Shown here piece by piece: positions 25,501 to 36,766 of a stretch of DNA of 64,000 bases. A program made the translations under genes and the position numbers. The notes beneath the pieces were generated by a model that saw only the letters and a list, made by a program, of their open reading frames with translations, had not been told where the DNA came from and searched no databases. This DNA comes from Riptortus pedestris (Eukaryota; Arthropoda; Insecta; Hemiptera; Alydidae): NCBI GenBank assembly GCA_019009955.1, contig CM032228.1, positions 226,488,501 to 226,552,500 of the forward strand, written 5' to 3'. Positions within the stretch are counted from its first letter, which is position 1, and each line of letters begins with the position of its first letter.

Positions 25501-26900
25501 AAAAAGTATATTCTTGCGAGAATGGAGAAGGATTTGAATAGTTTTACATGCATTATACTGAATTTGAAAAAGTATACATTTATATGTATTTCCAAATTCA
25601 GAGAGGAACTGATTTGAAATTTCTATTACCTTTTTAGAACTGACCCATGCTCTATATTATTAACTAAGCACTAAAGTCTTTGCAAGGTCCTAACCCACAT
25701 ACATTCTGTTGGGTCTTTAATCTGATCCACCATGTGTAATGCTTTTGACAGTTTAAAATATTTTATTCCGAGTTGTTTTCTCACACACCAGCAGAACGAT
25801 CTGGTTTTCGTTCTGAAAGTCCATGCTGCTCTGTCATTTAACTCCAAACTAATTTTATCTATTTATATTCTTTAATTTTCATGATAGCAAAGTTATCAAT
25901 ATTTTTATTACCATAGTTGCATATGAAAATGAAACGGGTCTCAAAGTGCAGCAAAATTGGACGATCAACACTGAACTAAAGGAGTTAATGTGTCAATCCT
26001 GATATCTGTTCACTAAAAATGAAGATTGCTTTAAGTGGATTGTTTTGATAGAATGGAACCCTACAAGCTTCCTGAAACATGATACACCTGGAAGAACAAT
26101 AAAAATTGTAAACTCGGGAATTGGGAACTTGGTAAGATGGAGAACTTGGAGAGTTCTTGAAAAATGTTTGAGTCCAGCTGAGGACCATGATGAATGGTCT
26201 AATATAGTGGCAGAGGTCTAGGTCTCACATGGGCTCTCGTGTGGTACCTCAAATGAATCCATAGCACAATTTCAGATTACCAACCGATGAAAAAAGTTAA
26301 TAATGGATTAGAAACAAATTTGAATCCAAATCAATTTTATTTTTAATTGTTTTAGGAGGAATTATCAGCTGCCACATTAGCTTTTAGGTTGAATAGACTT
26401 ATACAAAAAGAAGAACTGCTAAAGACTGGGTGGATCTTGCATGGTGACTAAATCGTGTATCTTATTTCCTTAGCTTTCTAGATTAAACAAAGGGAGTTTT
26501 ATGACTACCATAAATGTATTCTTTTGCAGATTTTCCTAGAGACTATGCTGAAGGAAAGATATTGCAAAAACATGGGATATTCCCAACCCATACATTCGAA
26601 ATCTGCTCAAGCCCTGAAAAGTGTAAGTTTAATTGATTACTCAATGATGAACTTACTAATATTGCATAAGTAAAACACTTATATTATTGGCCATGCTTGT
26701 CTGTTAACTAAATAACATTTGAACTGAATATCCATTATTTTTGTATAGACATTTCTTGAAATTTTTAGATCATGTATGTTATGAAAATCTTTTAAGGGGG
26801 GAAACGTTCAGAGAGAAAAAAATATCGAGTTTGGTAACGATCAAACGAATATTGCGACCGCTAGAGCGTTAACAGACAAATATATCTATCTATCTATCTA

Positions 26901-26961
<61 letters not shown>

Positions 26962-29900
26962 GAACGGACCTCATTTTCGTCATCTCCTGGGTAGGATCGA
27001 TGGACATTTGAAGAAATGTTTCGAAACTCGCGTCATGAGTACGACCTCAATAGCTGATTTCTCCTAAGGGAAATCTGCTAAAAAGGAGATTTCTCCATAA
27101 ATCCTACAGATAAATAGAAAAATTATGCATGAAGTTGGAACAGGACACTTTTTGGTAATGCATAGGAAGGGATATATGTATGATTTGGTTCTATAACATT
27201 TTTCGACGTATAATAACGGAGATATTTTGAATTTTCGAAATTCCCTCTCCCATTTGTTCGATTTCAGCCATTCACGAACTTTAGTTTTACATGAAACGTT
27301 TAAATGCCAAGTTTCGTAACAATCAAACAAAAATTGCTTCCGCTGGAGCGGTAACAGAAAACTATGTATGCATGTACGAGTATAATTTTGAACGGGCCTC
27401 ATTTTCGTCATCTACAAGTTATGATCATAGACATTGAAGGAAGTTTGTCGAAGAAGTTCGTCTTCACTAGCTGAATTCCCCTAAGCGAACTCTGCTAAAA
27501 GTCCATCACGCAGGGGCTGCGTAAACTAAGCAGATTTCCCACGAGATGTTTTACAATAGAGAAATTTCACGAGAGCCGAGCAGTTAAGGAAGCGGCTGAA
27601 CTAGCTTTTGGCGGGAAAGTCACTTGTCAGATAGTCGCCCAGATTTAATAAAAATGCAAACATCTCGGTTAATATTGTTAATATTTAAGATAGAGAATAA
27701 ATGTATATAACAATATTTATAGTAAATTTAATTTGCAATAAGATTGATTCTGTACAAGTTTTCGATCAGACGTTTAGTAACGGAGATATTTCGAAAATCC
27801 TCTCCTTTAAACCCCCCCTCCCACTGGTCCGATTTCAGCCGTTAACGAACTTGATCTTTCTTTTTACATAAATTCCCTTAAGGGAAATCTGCTAAAATAA
27901 AAATTGATGTGGGTATCATAAGACTTCCTTGTACTCCTATTAGAGGAAATAAACGTAATGTTCTATTTAATTTGAAAGTGGTATACGATATTTCCATTGG
28001 AAAAAACAGAAATAATTTATAGATGTTTTCATGATAAAAAGTAAAGGGCCTATACCAATCTCTCTACGTACGGAGTTATTTTTTCACTTTCGCCCTCCTT
28101 TTACAATTAGTTGATTTTGAACCTAAGGAGAGCTGCACAACTAGACGTTTTAGCAATCCTAAATATAAAGTGTAAACATTCGATGGGTAGCCATTTTTGA
28201 TTTATGCGAAATACGTACAGACCTCTAGTCGAAATGGACAATTCCGTTGATATCTGAATGCCGAGAATTTTCGAAATTACAATACCTTCTTTACTACGTA
28301 TTGAAGTAAAATTGTAATTCCTTAAAAAATAATTATCATTTCTGTCATGAACAACTGAATAAGGCTAACGGTTATTGATTGTGTAGCACAGTGGTAGTGC
28401 TACCTAGTAGGAGACTATAGAAGCTCCACTACTATGCGTCGTAAACTGTCGGGAGTTTGAGTAACGTCATCAATTTATTTCAGACATTTTTATATCTGTG
28501 TAGAATAACACTCGGCGATTTCGTTTATCTTTGTTATTTATGTTGAACAGAGAACAAAATGGTACAGTAAATATTTACTGTATAGTTATGAATCCAAGGG
28601 AAATGCTATAAGTTCGACTGGGAGGTTTGGCAGCCTCCTGTAATCCAGCTACTTGGAGGTCGGGTACTTAGGATGGATTGAGATGGGGAGCAACTGGAGA
28701 GAGGTGTTCCTGCGTCGACCAGGCGTCCGCACTAAGCTGACCATCAACATGGTGTGGCCGAGGGAGCTTGGCTTCACCAGGTTAGCTAAGGAGAGGCGTA
28801 CCGGGCCAGGGGGGAAACCCAGCAGCCAAAAGTCTCCGTGGATAGCAGTAGTGGGACCGCGCCCGTGAGTGGGACCCTCTCACCAGCCCTGTCAATAAAT
28901 TCAAACAAGTATCTTTTTACTATTATTTAGTGCAATTGCCAATTTTTTTTTTTTTTTTTGCAGTTGCCCTAAATGGAATTTTGGTTTTTTAGTTCAATTA
29001 CCAATTTTTTTTCCAGAGTGTCTTAAATGGAATACACCGAAACAAATAGCACATTTATAAAAATAACAATTAGTAATTATTTAAAATAGTAATAAGAAAT
29101 AAATAATATTATTTAATTAGTTACTTTGCTTTTACATATAAATTTGTAGTGTATCACCTTTTATGCATTATTAGTGGGTTTTATGCATTAGTGTATGTTT
29201 CATAGTAATATCAAGCCCCGGTACGAAGATAGCTCTGTTAACTAACGAAAAGAATGCTTAATATATATGAAGCTGGTAATATAAACATTTTAAAAAAATT
29301 ATAAATGTACGTATGCTAATCTGCAAGCATGCTACACTTGTGTACTAAGTAGATGCTTCCTTCCTTTAAGGAGATTTAAATGAGACAATTAGATGAAAGT
29401 TTGATTTCTTTAGTCTGCCTTCATTAAACTCCCATTCCAACTTATGTTCATGAACAGCAAGCTGTTAAATCATGAAAGATCTTATTCCTTGTTGAAATCA
29501 TGTTTTCAACGGACTTTTACAATGCAAATACTTTGGTGAGAACCTGCCCTGTCATTAAATTCAAACAAGTATCTTTGGCTATTTTAGTAGATTTTTTTTT
29601 AAATTTGTAACCATAATAAAAAAATAAATAAATGTCTCCATACAGTAAGTAACCTATATTAAATAAAAATAGCCCAATGTGCTAGGCCTAATCTTCTTGG
29701 CATTCATTCACCCCTTAAAATATTTCAATATTTTGAAGGGAATTCGACAATGTCATTTCATTAACCAAGATTATATTTTTTAATTCCTTTTACGAATTAA
29801 GAATGTATTCTCAGATTTCAATGGAATTATCTGGTTTGGGACAGAATTCATTTTGACCAGTTGGAGTAACGCTCAAATCAAAAGGACTTGTTTTTGGATT

Positions 29901-32900
29901 TTGAAAGTGAACATTTAGGATAGTTGCACCTCCACCTTTGGATTAATGGGGAGGAGGGTTTATAGGTCGATGTAAATACAAATTTGCAAATTTCTCTGTA
30001 CTATTATAGATAGAGAAAATTTGTGTAGGATCCTTTTTGTTAATCATAAAGAGATCTGCAAATTGTTTTGTGTAACATTGATCGGATTCAGGTCTGTAGA
30101 AGGCACCTAATATATATGTAAGGGGATGATTGAAAATATTATTTTTGAAAGGAATATATGTTTTAATTCGGTAGTAAATATTTAGAAATTAGCATTAAAC
30201 TTGATCACATCTTCTAGAATCCTGAATAGGGTATATTTTATTTCTGTTCACCCTGTCTGTGTGTAAAAGAGATTAATGTGGGCATCAGAAGATCCATTTT
30301 TATAAGAGACTTTCTATAAAATTTAAATGTCCCTTGTATTTGCTGTAGCCATTCATATTACTTCAGCCAATGAGTAATTTATTTACAGTTGAATAAATAT
30401 AAATTAATTGATTTTTACATATCACTTTGTATTATTAATAAGAAATTAATCACCAGCAATCTTTAGCATGGTGCATATATGAGCGTTCATAGGGGAAGAA
30501 CTAACTGTATTTGTCCACCATATTTTGCCTTAACTCAAATATTATTGGTGTTATGAACATTCTTTTTGTTTTCTGTATAATATCACAATATATCTCATCA
30601 GATTAAATCCCATTTATTATTTATATTGGGCCTTACTAAAGTAGAATTTGGGAATAGAATGTGAGATAAATCATTCTCGTCTTCCATGCAAACCAATGAA
30701 AATGGAGCCCACTTAACAATCACATTCGATCTATATAAAAATAACAAATCAAATGTATTTCTAATTATTTACTCTTACTTGTCTGCTTTTCACAATAACA
30801 ATGTACTGCACAATACACCTGGTTAAGTCTTACCCAGCAAATTCCATATATGCTTGCATTGGACCTTTTGGAGATTTATCTCGTTTTCTGAAAGCCCATC
30901 AAACGAAGTTGCATTAACTATGGATATTACCTGTGGGCAAAATAATTGCCTCACAGATTGCATTAACTCTCAGTCAATTTTATATTTCTCCATCAGTAAG
31001 GAGGTGTTGAAATTTAAGTTGGACATGAGATTGTCAGTGATAAAAAATCACATGGGTAAGAGAGGAGATAATTAATACTCGAGTTAGAGGAAAATATATG
31101 TAACAACAATTAAAGAACATTATTTTATCTGTTAGAGTAGTTATTTGACATTTTGTGATCTGATATAATCTTCATGCTTTTATCTACCAGGAAATCACCC
31201 TACTAAGAAAGAGTTTATTATACATTATGCTCTTATCCACCAGGAATTAACAATGGTCTTCCACTAGCTTTCTGCATGTATGTAATCAAGTTATTATTCT
31301 TACCTCAGTTGCGTATTCCGCTTTGGTCACCATTATTCTCTAGGCCAATATTCCTTACTATATTTTTCGCCCAGGGAGTTTAGAATTGGTCACCTTCTTT
31401 TAGGGTAGGACTAAGAGAATTTTTACTCTTCTTATTTTTCTCTGCCTACTCTTTATTAAGTCTAAATAGAGACCTATTGAACCCTACAATATACAATTTT
31501 TTCTGTTTATATCATTTCTCTGTTACCCAGGAATATCTATTCAGTGTATTTCCCACATTTAGAAAAAAAAAAAAAATCAGATAGAGTAAACAATAATATA
31601 AAGAAAATTCTTATTATCTGCACGCCTTAATATTTTTTCTTTGTTCCTCTAGATAATGTACAAGATGCCTGGTGTGAAAATGTAAAAGAGTGGCCTTTAG
31701 AAAAATTTCAAGAAGCTATGGCTGTTTATAAAAGAAGGATTTTTGGTTTGAAGAAAGCGTTTCAGTCTACTTACAAGGTATATAAATGTTACTGAAATTG
31801 TATTTGAGCTCTCTAGAATGGCCTTGAGGAGGCTGGATCAGACAGGTAGTCAATTTAGCTCTCAATTTATTACAGTAAACACATATTTATAAATAAAAAA
31901 AAAGGAAATGAATTTTAAATATTTGGAGAATTTAATTTGTTTCAATGGAGTCAAAGATAGGAAATGTAAGAAATAGATATGGCGTTAGGCGTTGACAATG
32001 AGAACTAACCATGGCTGCAATTCACAGAGTGGACCTTGATATTAAAAGAATCATTAAAATTGCTTTTCATTTACTAGAGGGTACAAAAGAAACCAGAGTC
32101 TCATCAGTGTATTTAATCATTTCATGTAAAACTATAGATTATATTAGGTAATGAAATGCACCTGGGAAAAGAGTGGGTTTAGAGAGAGAAAAATTAAAAA
32201 TATCCCTGGCAGTGAGATCAAAAAATGATAGATAACCAATCTTGTTGAAGTTTTATTTTCTACAACTACACGTTTTCCCTTAATCAAAAACTAAGTGAAT
32301 AATTTGTAATGTTTGGTTTTCTGTCTTCAGTAACCACCACTTCTTCAAATCCAATTTTTACACTGACTAACTCAGCTATTAAAGATCTCATTTAAAACTT
32401 ACATATCAATTCAAATTTACCTAGGCTTCTTACTACAGGAGAAATAGATGGGGTGATAAGATCCTCAGCTTGCCATATTCCAGCACTTGGGAAATCTGCT
32501 TATTTTAAGCAGAATTGTGTGATGGACGTTTTTGGGGTTTTTTTTGTTGCAAATATCGAATTTATGTGACATTGTAGACATAGGGAAAAACTTTCTAAGG
32601 CACAAACTCTATTCACACATTGGAATTGATGAAGTGTTCTATATAACACCTTCATTTACAATAAGCTAAAATTAAATTCAATTTAAATCTGTCCAAGATA
32701 GGCAAAAAGTTAATAAAAATACAAGTTGGTAAATTTGAATAAATTATTTTTCTCACTATTTCTCTTAACACATATTAATATTTTATTCACTCGAACAGTG
32801 GGGAAAAAAATTAAAATCTGGGGGGTCTATTTTTTTTTTTAATAATACTTTCTCTTATTGCATTTCAGATTATTCCTGTGAATGGGCGTACCCTGATTGA

Positions 32901-33398
32901 GTTAGCAAAGGAATGCATTGCAATTACTAAAATACCTATATTTAAAGGGGCACCAATACATCCTCGGGTTGTTTTAATTGGAACAAGAGGTTCCAGGAGG
33001 AGAACTGTTGCAAGAGGACTCAAGAAAAAGTACAACTTGACTCACAGTGAGCCTGAAATAATTAAAATTTACTTACCAAAAGTTTTATTTTTAGATACAT
33101 AAAAATATTCTTGTTCTAAAACTGTTTGTAAGTCTAAACTGAAATACAAAAAGGTTATTGTGTTACAGTATTCAAGATAACCAATTGATTAATCAAATGA
33201 TATTTCAACAAATTTTCTTAATAAAAATGTTTTTAAATGCTGTTGGAAGTAAAGTGATTCACGTGAATAAATTTCGTGATCAAATTTTCTTGTATCATTT
33301 TTGTTATCTTCTGCCCTTCATATTTTACAGACATAATAATCCTTGTACTACCAATAGTACATCATTTTACATATTGTATGCACGTGTGTGTGTGTGTT

Positions 33399-33434
<36 letters not shown>

Positions 33435-36400
33435 ATTAAAGGCCATGCATTGGAGATATGCAGGGCATCCTCGATTTTTTATGAAGACCCAGGGGAGAGG
33501 ATAATTATAAGGATATATAGTAGTTTACCCTTGCCTTCTGCTTTGCCTTATAATAAGTACATCAATAAGAAGTATTTATTATTGAAGTGAGACTTCTTCC
33601 ATTGCCAAGTTGTTCCTCATTAGCCTACCTTAATTGAATGAGAAATATTTTGTAATGTAGTCATGTATATGAAAACTAACTATAACTTGATGTATCTTCA
33701 GGTGAATGTATAATAGCTTTAAAAGATAAATTGGCCTTTAAACTGAATTATAAATGAAAGTGTTGGGTATAAACTCTTCCATTACTCTTGAAAATGGTTT
33801 AAAAATACTCTGTAGAGCTAAAAATAATCTTAATCATGACTTCAGCATGGCCTTAGCAATTAAGCTAATAAAAGAGAAAACCTAAGTCAGATCTTTTCTT
33901 TCTCAGTCAGAAGCTGGCAATATTTTAGTGGTATCTTGTGTCTATTAGTGTAGATAAATGTAGACTATATTAAATAAACGAAAAATGACAAAAACTAGAT
34001 AAATTTGAGTATTTCATTTAATTCAAACTGATATTTTACTTATTTTTTCAGTCGATATGGATGAATTGATTATGCAGGCGGTGAAAACTGACACAGAGAT
34101 AGGAGAGCAGCTCCGACGTCTGAAGCATAACCAAGTTAGAATATATTCAAAAATTATTTTGACTGTGTTGCAGGTAACTAAAAATAACAAAAGTTATGTA
34201 TATTATATTGTCGTCCATTTATTCAATCCTTCCTTATGGAAGTAACTCTCCTCTTTCACATCCTTGAAGATCACCCACATCCTTTAGCCATTCATGTCTA
34301 GGCCATCTCCCTAAACCCTTTTTATCTAATGGATGACTATACACAATTTCCATTGGCACTCTTTCTGTCGGATTTCTTTTAAGTTGACTATGCCACCTCA
34401 ACTGTGCATTCTTAAAAAAGAAATGATTCTCAGCTGTTTAGATATGCCATGTAACTATTATTGTTTTACCTTTTGCCACGAACCTCCCATCCTTACTGGA
34501 CGTATCTTTATATGTTCCTCTTCTGAAGAGCCAGGATCTATTTTCAGGTTTCTTCCAGGAGTTTTGTATCTTCTCTGCACAAAAATACATCTGGTATTTT
34601 ACATTATTGTTATATGAACTGTATATAAATTGTAATTGAGGCTTTGAACCCAGATAAAAAGTAAGATCCAAACTACTGTATATAATTTGGATCCAAATAA
34701 TTTTTCAAGTAATGCAAATTTGGGTGTTAAAAGTATATAGCATTTTGTGATAACAGGTTTGTGATTAGTTATTATCAAAATGTTTTTCAAGTAATTGTAG
34801 CTTTCAAGGGCTGACTCAGTTGGTAAGGTATTTTTTGAAAATATGGAAGTATGAATGGGATTTTCATATTGAAAAAAATCATTGGTGCTTGACTGTTTTA
34901 ATATGCTGTATAAGGTGCTGATTATACTATTAGTTGGCTATAAACAGTTTTCAGCAGCCTATATTTCCATGATCAATCATGAAAATATTTAGATAGGAGT
35001 TGGTGATGGGGTAAGGAATATGGTTACTTAATTTTAGAGGGACAAAAGAACTATTAATTCTAATAGTTGATCTGGTTTTTGGCCATATTTACGACTATAA
35101 ATATTCCAGGATACATACAAAGGACACTGAACCTTATATTATTATTAACATATTTGATATGAAATGCAGATAGGAGGGGATCAATAATCTAGTCCTTTGT
35201 ATTTAAAAAATTGATACAGAATAATGTCTTAAATAAACCTTTACAGTATTATCAATCATTGTTTTATTATTTTCCCAAACATTATGTAGTAATGACCTTT
35301 ATTTGTAGCAAAGATTGCTGCAATGTGACTGTATGAAAAATGGATGGGTATTAACAGGTATTCCAAGGGACTTAAATGACTTGAGGGCTTTGGACTGTTT
35401 TGAAAATCCACCAAACAAGTAATTGTTTTGTTTATTTTCTATATAACTATAGGAAAATAACCATTAAAAGCTATAATATCTTTACTTAATCCAATAATAC
35501 TTATAAAAGGAAGTGAATAAAATATATGAGAATGAAAGTCTATTATTAATTCATTTAATTTGAAGTGATTTCTCTATTTCTACAAAAGTTCTAAGGCTCT
35601 GTGTATACTGATCCAGGCTTTTCACTAGTTGGAATTATTATGGTGTTATCATAACATATTTTCTACTTCTCCATGTAATGAGAAACTAATGTAAATATAA
35701 CTTGAAATTTAAGTTGGGCATAGATGATTAGTAATACAGTTCCTTTAAGTGAAAATAGCAACAAACAAATCCATTAAAAAAATTAATTCAGACTTCTCTT
35801 GTGGAAAGAATTGGATTACAAATCTGAAAAATAAAAATAAAAAGCAAGTAACAGACAGATCTGTCATATCTGAGGAAGCAACTAAGTCCCTTAAAATTTT
35901 GTATGGGTGGGATCCAGAAGAGGAGGCAAATATTTCCAAAAGAAGAAAGGAGAATAGGGAAGAAGAGCATGGCACCACTAATATTAGAAAGTGAAGTATT
36001 GAAAGCCACAGATAATTTAAAAAATGATAAAAGCCCTTGACCTAATGATATAATAAATATGTATCTGATAGCAGATGGGGAACCACTGGCCAGGGAAGTA
36101 ACAGAATTAGTCTACCTTATCCTAAACAGAGAAGAAATACCTGTTGTAAACATTGAAGCCTAGTCAAAAAAAAAAAAAAATACCATCAACATTCAGCCTC
36201 AATGATTTCCCGAGCGAAGCCGGGTACCTTAGCTGGTCTTTTATAATTTGATTTGAGTCTATTTTGGGAGCTCAATTTTAGGCTAAATGTCTAATGAAGA
36301 AAAGCCTTCTCAGCAGGAAAATTAGTGGGACGAGTTATGCTTGTTAGAACTTCAATGTTTAATGTTTTTATTTTATAGGGTGATATTCCTATCCATAGAA

Positions 36401-36733
36401 AGTCAGAAAGCTTTTAAATATTTGCAAAACAGAAGAATAAATGCATACAATGGGGTTGTGAAATCCGTAAGTGAAATAAAAAAGGATCCAACAGAAGAAA
36501 TTAAAGAGTATATTATTCACCCTAGAGACAATAAAATCAATGTTAAGAAGGAACAAGAAGAATTTGACCAACATTTTGAAGTAAGTATTCTGTTTATACT
36601 TTGTTAATAAATGAGTATGGAAATAGTGAGAGGATGCAATATATTTCTTTTATTTATGTTTAAATTAATGTATTATTTATATGAAATATTATATACTAAA
36701 TGGGAAATATATGTATGTGTGTGTGTATATATA

Positions 36734-36766
<33 letters not shown>

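Noticed and set aside
27064..27411. 115-codon minus-strand frame
   Set aside because: Falls across two TA-core elements; not conserved among copies.
28378..28460. tRNA-like stretch (tagcacagtggtagtgctacc ... gggagtttgag)
   Set aside because: The A box is good but the B box is poor and no cloverleaf closes; at most an old SINE head.
28653..28868. 71-codon open frame (MEVGYLGWIEMG...)
   Set aside because: It lies wholly inside the 7SL RNA; the composition is due to the structured RNA, not to a protein.
33158..33590. Two overlapping frames with Cys/Val/Tyr-Ile runs
   Set aside because: They lie in AK8 intron 7 and read through the GT/TA microsatellite.
34806..34870. Possible SINE or tRNA head (gctgactcagttggtaagg)
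   Set aside because: Only an A-box-like string; no B box or second copy was found.
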